64,000 nt of DNA from Streptomyces sp. P9-A2. Lineage in GTDB: Bacteria > Actinomycetota > Actinomycetes > Streptomycetales > Streptomycetaceae. The notes beneath the pieces are model-generated. The model did not search any database. It saw only the letters and a list, made by a program, of their open reading frames with translations, and had not been told where the DNA came from. The number at the start of each line of letters is the position of its first letter. The first letter of the stretch is position 1. The translations under genes and the position numbers were made by a program. Location: positions 4,030,001 to 4,094,000 of the forward strand of contig NZ_JAZIFX010000001.1 of the NCBI RefSeq assembly GCF_036634175.1. The letters run 5' to 3'. Shown here piece after piece: positions 24,456-32,829 of the stretch.

Positions 24456-25724
24456 TTACCTGACGAGCGCATCCGGCTTGCCCTTGCTGCGCGGCCGTTC
24501 CTCGTCCATCTTGCCCCAGACGATCATGCGGTACTTGCTGGTGAACTCCGGCGTGCACGTGGTCAGCGTGATGTAGCGGCCCGGCCCGGTGAAGTTCGAC
24601 CCCTTCGGGACGGGCTCGAGGACGCTCACGTTGCTCGGCGGCGTCACCGGCAGGATCGACGCCATCTTGTAGACGAAGTACGTGTCCTGCGTCTCCACGA
24701 CGATCGGGTCGCCCGGCTCCAGCCGGTTGATGTACCGGAACGGCTCCCCATGCGTGTTGCGGTGCCCCGCGACCCCGAAGTTGCCCTTCTTGTCGTTCGG
24801 CATCGCCGTCTTCAGGGCCCCCTCCGCGTAATGGCCCACCATGCCCCGGTCGAGCACCTTCTTGCTGTCGATGCCCTCGGCGATCGGCACCACCACGTCC
24901 AGCTTCGGGATGTGCAGCAGCGCGAAACCCTGACCCGGCTCGAACGCGCCCGGCTTGCGCTTGCCGTTGGCCCAGTCGCTCTGGAGGTCGCTGGCCTCCT
25001 GACCGGCCTGTGCCTGCGCACGCACATTCGTCCACCACAACTGGTACGTCACGAACAGCAGCATCAGCACACCGCAGGTGATGAACACCTCGCCGATACC
25101 CCGGCTCGCGACGACGGCGGGACTCACCTTCCGCTCCCGGGCCCGCCGCCGCGCCTCCACGCGCGAGAGCGGCGCCTGAGGCGCGCTGTGCCCCTGCCGG
25201 ACATCACGGCCCTCGGAGGGGCTGTTCGCGCCGCCACGGCGCCCCTGGCGCCTCTTGGTGGCCTTCCTGCGCGCCGCCCGGCCCTCGGGAGCCACCGGGG
25301 GCTCCGTGCGCGCCCCGCCCGCCCTGTCCGTCCCATACACCGCGTCCGCCGCGTCCGCCGCAGCACCGCCCGTGCCCGTCGTGTACCCCGTGCCGTCCGT
25401 ACGCCGCGCGCGCCCCACGCGCTGCGGCGGCGGATCGGGGATCCGCAGCGCCACCGTCTCCTCGTCGACGGGCGGCAGGTAGGCGGTGCTGTCTTCGGGG
25501 TAGGCAGCACCGCTGCCGGGGCCGACGACGGCACCGCCGTAGGGGTAGGCGCCCTGCTGGGTGGTGTCGTACCAGTCGCCGCCCCCAAACGTGCCGGGTG
25601 CCCCGTACGGCTGCTGCTGCCCGTACGAGGTCCCCTGCTCGCCGCCGGTGCCGTACGAGAAGCCCTCCGTGAAGGACTCCCCGTGTCCGGCGCCGGACTC
25701 GCGCTCGGGGCGCAGCGCGGTCAC
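24456..25724 (-). CDS. srtE1: Class E sortase with long cytoplasmic N-terminus
   Basis: A 422-residue sortase. Residues 1-~200 form a low-complexity Gly/Tyr/Gln- then Arg-rich cytoplasmic region. A transmembrane helix follows (VFITCGVLMLLFVTYQLWW), then the catalytic domain with His in AGHRNTHG, Cys in ITLTTCTPEF and Arg in SKYRMIVWG. The GTG overlaps the pabA stop in a GTGA junction, so this start is well supported. It sits 13 bases upstream of the second sortase. The tail is unusually long and likely membrane-proximal regulatory or simply disordered. Confidence 0.9.
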   Translation of the reverse strand: MTALRPERESGAGHGESFTEGFSYGTGGEQGTSYGQQQPYGAPGTFGGGDWYDTTQQGAYPYGGAVVGPGSGAAYPEDSTAYLPPVDEETVALRIPDPPPQRVGRARRTDGTGYTTGTGGAAADAADAVYGTDRAGGARTEPPVAPEGRAARRKATKRRQGRRGGANSPSEGRDVRQGHSAPQAPLSRVEARRRARERKVSPAVVASRGIGEVFITCGVLMLLFVTYQLWWTNVRAQAQAGQEASDLQSDWANGKRKPGAFEPGQGFALLHIPKLDVVVPIAEGIDSKKVLDRGMVGHYAEGALKTAMPNDKKGNFGVAGHRNTHGEPFRYINRLEPGDPIVVETQDTYFVYKMASILPVTPPSNVSVLEPVPKGSNFTGPGRYITLTTCTPEFTSKYRMIVWGKMDEERPRSKGKPDALVR

Positions 25725-26362
25725 GCCGACGACCTGCCCACCACCGGGGCGAGCCCCGCCGATCTCGCCACCGCCCCCTCGTCCCCGCACTCCACCAGCC
25801 AGTTGGCCAGCATCCGGTGACCGTGCTCGGTGAGCACCGACTCGGGATGGAACTGCACGCCCTCGACGCGCAGTTCACGGTGACGCAGACCCATCACGAT
25901 GCCGTCCGGCGTCCGGGCCGTCACTTCCAGCTCCTCCGGTACGGTGGCCGGCTCGGCGGCCAGCGAGTGGTAGCGCGTCGCCGTGAACGGCGACGGCAGG
26001 CCCGCGAAGACGCCCTTGCCCTCGTGCTCGACCGGCGAGGTCTTCCCGTGCAGCAACTCGGGGGCACGGTCCACGACACCGCCGTAGGCCACCTGCATGG
26101 ACTGCATGCCGAGGCAGACACCGAAGACCGGCACCCCGGTCGACGCGCAGTGCCGCACCATGTCCACACAGACCCCGGCCTGCTCGGGAGTCCCGGGCCC
26201 CGGGGACAGCAGCACGCCGTCGAACCCTCCCCCACTCGCATGCGCCGTCGACACCTCGTCATTGCGCAGAACCTCGCACTCGGCGCCCAGTTGGTAGAGG
26301 TACTGCACCAGGTTGAAGACGAAGCTGTCGTAGTTGTCGACGACGAGAATGCGCGCGCTCAC
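25721..26362 (-). CDS. pabA: Anthranilate/aminodeoxychorismate synthase component II
   Basis: Type 1 glutamine amidotransferase of 213 residues that supplies ammonia for p-aminobenzoate (folate) or anthranilate synthesis. Motifs: LVVDNYDSFVFNLVQYL, LLSPGPGTPE, the nucleophile in GVCLGMQ and the His-Glu pair in VQFHPES. The start GTG overlaps the stop of the small membrane gene and its own stop overlaps the sortase gene, so it lies inside a tight four-gene run. PabA versus TrpG cannot be settled from the glutaminase alone; PabA is the usual call here. Confidence 0.88.
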   Translation of the reverse strand: MSARILVVDNYDSFVFNLVQYLYQLGAECEVLRNDEVSTAHASGGGFDGVLLSPGPGTPEQAGVCVDMVRHCASTGVPVFGVCLGMQSMQVAYGGVVDRAPELLHGKTSPVEHEGKGVFAGLPSPFTATRYHSLAAEPATVPEELEVTARTPDGIVMGLRHRELRVEGVQFHPESVLTEHGHRMLANWLVECGDEGAVARSAGLAPVVGRSSA

Positions 26363-26520
26363 TGGCTGTCCACCGTCACATCATTGAAGGGCAGCAGCGG
26401 TTCCGCCCAGGGGAAGACGTACTGGAAGAGGACATAGACCACAGCGGTGGCCAGCACGAGTGAGATGAGCGCCCTCACCCATCCGTTACCCGGCAGATGC
26501 CGCCAGATCCAGCTGTACAT
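26359..26520 (-). CDS. Small conserved membrane protein (53 aa)
   Basis: A 53-residue protein: a Trp-rich amphipathic start (MYSWIWRHLPGNGW), one hydrophobic segment (ALISLVLATAVVYVLFQYVF) and a short tail. ATG 26520 follows GGAAGGGA at a good distance, whereas a longer reading adds residues without coding character. It overlaps pabA by four bases and opens the pabA-sortase operon. Function is unknown; it could be a single-pass partner of the sortases. Confidence 0.78.
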   Translation of the reverse strand: MYSWIWRHLPGNGWVRALISLVLATAVVYVLFQYVFPWAEPLLPFNDVTVDSQ

Positions 26521-26884
26521 GCCGTCCCTTCCGTCGCACCACGGCACCAGACCCACGCCGTACGTCACCAGACTAACGGCGCAACGCCTCCGGTTTCCCG
26601 GCCTCCCCAGGCTGCGTGAAGTCCGGATGGGCCCAGACGATCAGCCGGTGGCTGGGCCCTATTCCGGTTCGCACGTCGTCAGCGTCGAGTAACGGCCCGG
26701 ACGCGTACACCCGGAAGTACGTGGACCAGGGCCGTTCACCTCGATGTCCGTGGGCGCGGTTCTGCACGGACCCCGGCCGATCCGGTACGTGAACCAGGTT
26801 GTCCCGTCGGTCACAGCACCACCGCATCGCCCCGCCCGAGCCAGGGAAAGTCCTTGAACGGGTCGCCATGGGTGCGCCGGTGAC

Positions 26885-26932
<48 letters not shown>

Positions 26933-27022
26933 AGTCACTCTCGCAGTCCAGCCGCGCGGCGTTCACCTGGTCACCGGGTCTCCTCTTCGGGATGCCGGCC
27001 TCCGTTCCCTCGAGCACGGGCT

Positions 27023-27038
27023 TGTTCCACGTGAAACC
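27023..27038. promoter_or_regulatory. parS site (variant)
   Basis: GTTCCACGTGAAAC differs by one base from the ParB consensus GTTTCACGTGAAAC; the same variant occurs inside parB. It lies within the sortase pseudogene and is the leftmost site found. Confidence 0.75.
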
Positions 27039-27439
27039 AAGACGCGGGATGTACATGCTCGCGAAAGGCTTCCCCGCGACGTACGGCTCCGGCTCCGGCT
27101 CCGGGGGATGCGCCGGGGATGCACCGGAATTCACGGTGGGCACGGGCGAGGACGTGGCGGCCGGTGGCGCGGACCTGGCGGCCGACAGGGCCACTCCCCC
27201 TCGTCCACCGGCCCTCGAGGAGCGCGATCCGGCCGTCCATGACCTGACCGGCCCTGACCCCGGCACGGAAGAGGACCTGGGTGGCGAAGGGCACCATCAG
27301 GGTGCCGAAGAGCACGATCAGCGTGCTGACTGGTGTCGCACAGCTCGCTGACGGTCCTGACGGTCCTGACGGCCCCACGCACCGACGGCTCCCGGCCTCA
27401 CCCGGGGTCTGCCCCGGCCCGGAGTCTGCCCCGCGGCCT

Positions 27440-28219
27440 CTACTCCACCGGCTTCGCGTGGTGCAGGTCCACTGTGCCCGAGTAGCCGGGCAGAGTCATC
27501 GGCCCGTCGTCCTCGACCTTCCAGCCGAGCCCGTAGACATTGACGTACACCATGTAGTTCTGGATCGACGAGGAGGCCGCGAGCGCGTTCTTCAGCTTCT
27601 CCGGATCACCGACCGCCGTGATCTTGTACGGCGGCGAGTAGACGCGGCCCTGGAGAATCAGGGTGTTGCCCACGCAGCGCACCGCGCTGGTGGAGATCAG
27701 CCGCTGGTCCATGACCTTGATGCCCTCGGCGCCGCCCTGCCACATCGCGTTCACCACGGCCTGGAGATCCTGCTGGTGGATGACCAGATAGTCGGGTTCC
27801 GGCTCGGGATATCCGGGAAGCTTGGCGGTGGCGTCCGGTGGAGCGTCGTCGAGTGTGACCGTGACGGCCTCCCCCTTGAGCTCCTGCGTCCCCGCGCGGT
27901 GCTCCAAGTCGACGAGTTCGTCGTCCTCCGCCGCACTCCTGCCGGCATCGCGCCCGGCAAGGGACTCGACGTCCCCGCGCAGAGCCGCGTTGGACTTCTC
28001 CAGCTCACCGTTCTTCCGGCTGCGCTCATGAATGAGGTCGGACAACTTCAGCAGCGAGTCGTCCGTGCGGATGTTGGTCCCCTTCGCCGTGTCGAAGCTG
28101 GTGAAGAAGAGCAGACCCGCGAGGGCGAAGACACCCGTGGTGAGAATCCGGACGGGCCGGAAACCCCATCGGCGGACAGGACTGGATTCCGTCCCGGGAG
28201 AGTCGGCAGAATTGCTCAA
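27440..28219 (-). CDS. DUF881 family membrane protein
   Basis: A 259-residue protein with a short cytoplasmic start, one transmembrane helix ([18 protein letters not shown]), a coiled-coil (about 65-100) and an extracellular DUF881 domain ([47 protein letters not shown]). The family is tied to actinobacterial division-site and cell-wall loci. A TTG start at 28219 is used because GATAAGGG lies just upstream. It is divergent from crgA, its usual neighbour. Confidence 0.85.
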   Translation of the reverse strand: MSNSADSPGTESSPVRRWGFRPVRILTTGVFALAGLLFFTSFDTAKGTNIRTDDSLLKLSDLIHERSRKNGELEKSNAALRGDVESLAGRDAGRSAAEDDELVDLEHRAGTQELKGEAVTVTLDDAPPDATAKLPGYPEPEPDYLVIHQQDLQAVVNAMWQGGAEGIKVMDQRLISTSAVRCVGNTLILQGRVYSPPYKITAVGDPEKLKNALAASSSIQNYMVYVNVYGLGWKVEDDGPMTLPGYSGTVDLHHAKPVE

Positions 28220-28359
28220 CGTACCCTTATCTCCTTCGGCGCCACGGAAGGACTACGCTAACGGACGCCCGGGGGAGCGCTCGGAGTCCCCTCCCAACCG
28301 CCCCGAGCCCGACCCAGTTCCCTGCGCGGCCACGCAGCGCATCGACAGGAGAGACCCTC

Positions 28360-28617
28360 GTGCCGAAGTCACGTATCCGCAAGAAGGCCGACTACACGCC
28401 GCCGGCGGCGGCGAAGCAGACGACCGCCCTCAAGCTGACCAGCCGCTCCTGGGTCGCGCCGGTGATGCTGGCTCTGTTCCTGATCGGCCTGGCCTGGATC
28501 GTCGTGTTCTACGTCACCGACGGCACGCTGCCCATCAAGGATCTGGGCAACTGGAACATCGTGGTGGGCTTCGGTTTCATCGCCGCCGGATTCGGCGTCT
28601 CCACGCAGTGGAAGTAG
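28360..28617 (+). CDS. crgA: Cell division protein CrgA
   Basis: An 85-residue protein with two transmembrane segments ([20 protein letters not shown] and [14 protein letters not shown]) and a basic N-terminus [15 protein letters not shown]. In Streptomyces CrgA coordinates aerial growth and inhibits FtsZ-ring formation; in mycobacteria it recruits FtsI and other division proteins. The GTG start lies about seven bases after AGGAGAG. It is followed by a strong terminator. Length and topology match the family. Confidence 0.95.
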   Translation: MPKSRIRKKADYTPPAAAKQTTALKLTSRSWVAPVMLALFLIGLAWIVVFYVTDGTLPIKDLGNWNIVVGFGFIAAGFGVSTQWK

Positions 28618-28654
28618 CGCCCGGCAGCGCTCACCACCCGCTGAACCAGATCCT

Positions 28655-28681
28655 GCCCGGAGCTGCCCGACAGCTCCGGGC
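28655..28681 (+). terminator. Terminator after crgA
   Basis: A perfect 11-bp stem GCCCGGAGCTG with a CCCGA loop, 38 bases after the crgA stop. No T-run follows. Confidence 0.8.
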
Positions 28682-28719
28682 GGGACTGTCCTCAGCGCTG
28701 GGCGGGACTGTCCACCGAG

Positions 28720-28921
28720 TTATCCACAGGCATTTCCACAGCGTGGGGAAAAGAAACGACGATCTGTGGATAACCCCTCGGACGTTGACGCCCGTGTAAC
28801 AGAAGCACCGGTAACCGAATACCTGTTCGCACGCCTCTGACCTGGGAAAACACAAGTCAGTGACATCGGGCACAGATGTTCCCGCACGGTGTGCACAAGA
28901 TCCGCCACATGCTGTGGACAA
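28720..28921. promoter_or_regulatory. Cluster of DnaA boxes outside oriC
   Basis: Two inverted TTATCCACA boxes (28720-28728 on plus, 28765-28773 on minus) and a TTGTCCACA box on minus (28913-28921) lie in the gap between crgA and the rhomboid gene. The first two match the classical enterobacterial consensus exactly. They lie about 19 kb from oriC. Confidence 0.7.
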
Positions 28922-28928
28922 CGTGTCC

Positions 28929-29816
28929 TCAGACGAGCTGAACCGTCCTCACCAGGGTCATCGACACGACCACGGCAAGAACCAGCGCACAGGTTCCGTA
29001 CTGGATCAGCGCTCGCCGCTCACGCGGCGCGTGGACCATGGCGTATCCGATCACGACACCGGCGACAAGTCCTCCGATATGGGCCTGCCATGCGATGTTG
29101 CTCCAGCCGAAGGTGAAGATCAAGTTGATCACCAGCAGGGCGATGATCGGCCGCATGTCGTAGTTGAGCCGCCGCACCAGGACCGCGGTCGCGCCGAACA
29201 GCCCGAAGATGGCACCCGAGGCACCGAGCGAGGCCGTGGACCCCGAGGCCAGCAGATAGGTCAGCGCACTGCCCGCCAGGCCCGAAATCAGGTAGAGCGC
29301 GAGATAGCGTGCCCGGCCGAGGGCCTGCTCGAGCGGTCCGCCGAGCCACCACAGACCGAGCATGTTGAAGGCGATGTGCCAGATCTCCTCGTGCGTGAAC
29401 ATCGAGGTGACCAGGCGGTACCACTCCCCCTCGGCGACCCCCTCGGTGGGATGGAACGGCACCGGGGGCCAGAGCCCGATCAGCATGAGATGGCCCAGCA
29501 GCGACGACCAGACATGCACCGCGATGAACACCGCGGCATTGATCCCGAGGAGGACCTTGGTGACCAGCCGGGGGTCCGCGGCGACGGTGCCGCCCGCGAT
29601 CGTGCGGGGCATGGAGGCCGTGGGCGCGTGGCCGGTTGCCGAGCCTCCGCGGACGCATTCGGGGCACTGGAACCCGACCGAGGCGCTGATCATGCACTCG
29701 GGGCAGATCGGACGTTCGCAGCGGGTACAGCGAATGCCGGTCTCACGGTCCGGGTGGCGATAGCAGACGAGGACACCGTGGGCGTCCTGCGGGCTGCCGG
29801 CAGCCTGGTCGTCCAT
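28929..29816 (-). CDS. Rhomboid family intramembrane serine protease
   Basis: A 295-residue protein. The first ~60 residues form a B-box-like zinc-binding region with Cys/His pairs (CYRHPDRETG, CTRCERPICPEC, QCPEC). About six membrane helices follow with the rhomboid signatures: HIAFNMLGLWWLGGPLEQ, the nucleophile in LGASGAIFGL, and the catalytic histidine in WQAHIGGLVAG. It cleaves transmembrane substrates; targets are unknown. Terminators and DnaA boxes bracket it. Confidence 0.92.
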   Translation of the reverse strand: MDDQAAGSPQDAHGVLVCYRHPDRETGIRCTRCERPICPECMISASVGFQCPECVRGGSATGHAPTASMPRTIAGGTVAADPRLVTKVLLGINAAVFIAVHVWSSLLGHLMLIGLWPPVPFHPTEGVAEGEWYRLVTSMFTHEEIWHIAFNMLGLWWLGGPLEQALGRARYLALYLISGLAGSALTYLLASGSTASLGASGAIFGLFGATAVLVRRLNYDMRPIIALLVINLIFTFGWSNIAWQAHIGGLVAGVVIGYAMVHAPRERRALIQYGTCALVLAVVVSMTLVRTVQLV

Positions 29817-29845
29817 GGGTTCCCCTAGGTCGTGTGGAAAAGCCC

Positions 29846-29877
29846 CGCCCCGCCCATCCTTACGGATGAGCGGGGCG
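29846..29877 (-). terminator. Terminator downstream of the cyclophilin gene
   Basis: A 14-bp stem around a TTAC loop with one mismatch, near CGCCCCGCCCATCC. On the minus strand it is followed by GGGGCTTTT, so it ends the cyclophilin transcript before the rhomboid gene. Confidence 0.88.
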
Positions 29878-29926
29878 TTTGGTTCCCTCTGGGGGGCTTG
29901 CGCGCTCCTCGGGGGCAGGGCCGTCC

Positions 29927-30454
29927 TCAGCCCTCGCGAATCTCGACCGACTCGATGACGACGTCATTGAGCGGACGGTCGGTTCGCGGGTTGGTCTGCG
30001 CGGCCGCGATGGTGTCGATGACCTTCTGGCTCGCGGCGTCGGTGACCTCGCCGAAGATGGTGTGCTTGCGGTTCAGCCACGCCGTCGGAGAGACGGTGAT
30101 GAAGAACTGCGAGCCGTTGGTGCCCGGACCGGCGTTGGCCATCGCCAGCAGGTAGGGCTTGTCGAAGCGCAGGTCCGGGTGGAACTCGTCCTCGAACTGG
30201 TAGCCGGGACCGCCGGTGCCGTTGCCCAGCGGGTCCCCGCCCTGAATCATGAAGCCACTGATCACCCGGTGGAAGACCGTGCCGTCGTAGAGCTTGGCCG
30301 TGGACTTCGCCCCGGTCTCCGGGTGCGTCCACTCCCGCTCGCCCTTGGCGAGCTCGACGAAGTTCTTGACGGTGATCGGCGCCTGGTTCGCGAAGAGCCG
30401 GACCTCGATGTCGCCGTTGTTGGTCTTCAGGGTGGCGTAGAGCTGGTCAGCCAC
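29927..30454 (-). CDS. ppiA: Cyclophilin-type peptidyl-prolyl cis-trans isomerase
   Basis: A cytoplasmic single-domain PPIase of 175 residues. Cyclophilin signatures are present: VKNFVELA, the catalytic HRVISGFMIQGGDP, FEDEF, LAMANAGPGTNGSQFFIT and the final FGEVTDA. No signal peptide. GTG 30454 follows GGAAGG at a normal distance; the frame upstream is open but has no cyclophilin features. Confidence 0.94.
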   Translation of the reverse strand: MADQLYATLKTNNGDIEVRLFANQAPITVKNFVELAKGEREWTHPETGAKSTAKLYDGTVFHRVISGFMIQGGDPLGNGTGGPGYQFEDEFHPDLRFDKPYLLAMANAGPGTNGSQFFITVSPTAWLNRKHTIFGEVTDAASQKVIDTIAAAQTNPRTDRPLNDVVIESVEIREG

Positions 30455-30778
30455 GGTGTGCCTTCCGTTGTCTTTCCGTAACTCCCTGATCCTCGCATGG
30501 ACGGGGCGCACAGTCGCCGTCACCCGCTCCCAGGAGGGCGACAGGGCCGAACAGCTTGCGGAAACCGGGTGAGTGCCGCCGTGACGGGGGCACTCGGCAA
30601 TGATCCGTGGCATGGTCGACGAACCAGCTCCTGTTCCCCCGCATTCATCCGCTATTGCACTCGATCGATGCCATCGGCACCCATATGCCCGCCCACACAT
30701 GCCCGACGTCGACGCGGGATGCATGATCCGTAAAAGGGTGGACAGTCGAAAAACGTACGCCACCGAGGAGGAGGAACC
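30455..30778. other. Divergent intergenic region, no gene seen
   Basis: Divergent promoters of the cyclophilin gene (minus) and the DUF5324-type gene (plus) must lie here. I find no convincing box pair, repeat or RNA structure. A GGAGGAGGA ribosome site ends it at 30767-30776. Confidence 0.5.
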
Positions 30779-31477
30779 GTGACCCGCATCGAAAGCGTGC
30801 GCGCCGCGACTGATTCGGCAAAGGACAACGTGCTGCACGCCGCGGACGTGGTGGCGCCCTACGCCGACACAGCCAAGGTGAAGGCCGCGCACTACGCGCA
30901 GGAGGCACGCGTACGGCTGGCGCCCAAGGTGACACAGGCCGCAGGGCATGCCCTGGTCCAGTACGGCACCCATGTCCAGCCGTACCTGGAGCAGGCCCGC
31001 ACCCATGTGCCGCCGAAGGTCGATCTGGCCGCCCATGAGGCAGCCGTCCGCACCCGTAAGGCCGCCCAGCAGGCGGCGGACTACTCCCGGCCGAGGATCG
31101 AACAGGCCAGGGCCGCCGCCGGCCCGGCGAAGGACGAGGCGGCGGCACGCAGTGCGGCGGTGCTGGCCGCCCTGCGTGGCCAGGTCTCGGCCCAGCAGAT
31201 CCAGAAGCTGGTTCGCAAGCAGCAACGGCGCGCGAAGGCCGGTCGTGCCGCGAAGGTGATCGTCGTCCTGGGTGCCGTTGCCGGCGGCGCCTTCGCCGCC
31301 TGGAAGTGGTGGGACAAGCAGGCCAACCCGGACTGGCTGGTGGAGCCGCCGCCCGCGACCGATGTCCGGGAGTCCGGCACGCTGACGTCGGTGGACGGCA
31401 GCCGCGGGGCCACGCTGGACCCCGAGGTCCGGGCGAAGGAGGCCGAGGAGGCCGCCAAGCGCGACGAACAGCCGTAG
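30779..31477 (+). CDS. DUF5324-type membrane protein
   Basis: A 232-residue protein made largely of Ala/Lys/Arg-rich amphipathic helices with weak internal repetition (AADVVAPYADTAKVKAAHYA, LAPKVTQAAGHALVQYG, VPPKVDLAAHEAAV). One hydrophobic segment follows near residues 157-175 (VIVVLGAVAGGAFAAWKWW), then an acidic tail ending DPEVRAKEAEEAAKRDEQP. GTG follows GGAGGAGGA. Such proteins are conserved in Streptomyces but have no known function; the helical repeats suggest DNA, lipid or protein scaffolding. Confidence 0.75.
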   Translation: MTRIESVRAATDSAKDNVLHAADVVAPYADTAKVKAAHYAQEARVRLAPKVTQAAGHALVQYGTHVQPYLEQARTHVPPKVDLAAHEAAVRTRKAAQQAADYSRPRIEQARAAAGPAKDEAAARSAAVLAALRGQVSAQQIQKLVRKQQRRAKAGRAAKVIVVLGAVAGGAFAAWKWWDKQANPDWLVEPPPATDVRESGTLTSVDGSRGATLDPEVRAKEAEEAAKRDEQP

Positions 31478-31518
31478 GCCTGTTTGCGCGTGGCGGCGCA
31501 CCCGCCTGCGGTGTCAAC

Positions 31519-31564
31519 AGCCCGGTGGGGCAGGAGGATTCAGCGCCTCCTGCCCCACCGGGCT
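31519..31564 (+). terminator. Terminator abutting a parS site
   Basis: A perfect 19-bp stem (AGCCCGGTGGGGCAGGAGG) with an eight-base loop lies 42 bases past the DUF5324-type gene. Its last base is the first base of a perfect parS, whose GTTT serves in place of a T-run. Confidence 0.9.
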
Positions 31565-31579
31565 GTTTCACGTGAAACA
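31564..31579. promoter_or_regulatory. parS site (perfect)
   Basis: TGTTTCACGTGAAACA is a perfect 16-bp palindrome matching the ParB-binding consensus. It is intergenic. Confidence 0.92.
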
Positions 31580-31747
31580 GGTCCCGGGAAGCGGCGAACG
31601 GGAACCGGGCGGCGGAAAGCCGGGAGTCCTGGACGTCGGGCTACGGCGGGGAGCCGGGGCCGGACGTCGGGCTACGGCAGGGAGTCAGGGCCGGAGGCCG
31701 GGCCACGGCGGGGGAACGAGGCCGGCAGCCGGGAGAGAAGCCGATGG

Positions 31748-31791
31748 AAAAACCCCTCTCACCTGCGTTTTCACAGGTGAGAGGGGTTTTT
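31748..31791. terminator. tRNA-Ala terminator (bidirectional)
   Basis: A long perfect stem (AAAAACCCCTCTCACCTG with its complement) and an eight-base loop, flanked by A and T runs on both sides, lies just past the 3' end of tRNA-Ala on the minus strand. Confidence 0.9.
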
Positions 31792-31793
31792 TG

Positions 31794-31866
31794 TGGAGCC
31801 TAGGGGAGTCGAACCCCTGACATCTGCCATGCAAAGACAGCGCTCTACCAACTGAGCTAAGGCCCC
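31794..31866 (-). tRNA. tRNA-Ala (anticodon TGC)
   Basis: A 73-base cloverleaf starting GGGGCCT and ending AGGCTCCA. The anticodon stem CTGTC/GGCAG encloses TTTGCAT with anticodon TGC; the D-arm GCTCAGTTGGTAGAGC and the T-arm GGGGTTCGACTCCCC are canonical. CCA is not encoded. A TTGTCCACG DnaA-like nonamer overlaps its first base (31866-31874), probably by chance. Confidence 0.96.
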
Positions 31867-32048
31867 GTGGACAAAGCGTCCACCAGGAAGAAGGACATCC
31901 GGGCGGGCGCCAGAACCAGAGTACCGGGTCACCGGGGGGGTTCTGCAAAAAGGATTGGGGGTCCCCGTGACCGACCACTCTCCGTAAGATGCTTGGCGTG
32001 GTTCGCTACAGCGAAGCACGGTTCTTGGGGAAGCGATGGGGAGACGCA

Positions 32049-32597
32049 ATGGACGCCGCACAGCAGGAAGCCACCGCAAGAGCGCGGGAACTGCAGCGGA
32101 ACTGGTACGGGGAGCCACTGGGGGCGCTCTTCCGTAAGCTCATAGATGATCTCGGCCTCAACCAGGCTCGTCTCGCGGGGGTACTGGGACTGTCCGCTCC
32201 GATGCTGTCGCAGCTGATGAGCGGCCAGCGGGCGAAGATCGGCAATCCCGCCGTGGTCCAGCGGGTACAGCTGCTGCAGGACCTGGCGGGACAGGTCGCG
32301 GACGGAAGCGTCAGCGCGGCCGAGGCGACCGAACGCATGGAGGAGATCAAGAAGTCGCAGGGCGGCTCGGTGCTCAGCAACACCGCGCAGACGACAAGCG
32401 GTTCGGGGGCGCCCACGGTCAAGCGGGTGGTGCGTGAGATCCAGTCGCTGCTGCGCTCGGTGGCTGCCGCCGGTGACATCATCGACGCCGCCGACACTCT
32501 CGCCCCGACCCATCCCGAACTGGCAGAGTTCCTCCGGGTCTACGGCGCCGGCCGCACCTCCGACGCGGTCACGCACTACCAGTCCCACCAGAACTGA
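32049..32597 (+). CDS. Helix-turn-helix DNA-binding protein
   Basis: A 182-residue regulator. Residues ~18-75 contain an XRE/sigma-like HTH: LGALFRKLIDDLGLNQARLA followed by GVLGLSAPMLSQLMSGQRAK. The rest is helical, with VRDI-like segments and a C-terminal HPELAEFLRVYGAG region. ATG 32049 follows GGGGAGA; an in-frame GTG 20 residues upstream is possible. It lies just upstream of a Ser/Thr kinase gene, separated by a 17-bp repeat array, and is divergent from tRNA-Ala. Targets are unknown. Confidence 0.82.
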   Translation: MDAAQQEATARARELQRNWYGEPLGALFRKLIDDLGLNQARLAGVLGLSAPMLSQLMSGQRAKIGNPAVVQRVQLLQDLAGQVADGSVSAAEATERMEEIKKSQGGSVLSNTAQTTSGSGAPTVKRVVREIQSLLRSVAAAGDIIDAADTLAPTHPELAEFLRVYGAGRTSDAVTHYQSHQN

Positions 32598-32610
32598 GGC
32601 TCCGGCCGCC

Positions 32611-32678
32611 GGAGGGGGCCGGCGGCCGGAGGGGGCCGGCGGCCGGAGGGGGCCGGCGGCCGGAGGGGGCCGGCGGCC
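32611..32678. repeat. 4 x 17-bp GC-rich tandem repeat
   Basis: Four perfect units of GGAGGGGGCCGGCGGCC lie between the HTH gene stop and the kinase start. Each contains an inverted GGCCGGCGGCC core that could fold. No spacers, so not a CRISPR. Confidence 0.95.
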
Positions 32679-32829
32679 GGAAACGCGGGAGGGACAGCCG
32701 GGGGGAGTCGAACCGTTCGTCGCGGGGGAAGCAGTCGAGGGGAAGCAGTCGGCGTGAGGCAGAACGTGAGCCAGAAGGGGTAGGGCAGGACCAGGCACGG
32801 CACCGCTGGGGGAGGAGCGACGCACAGTC

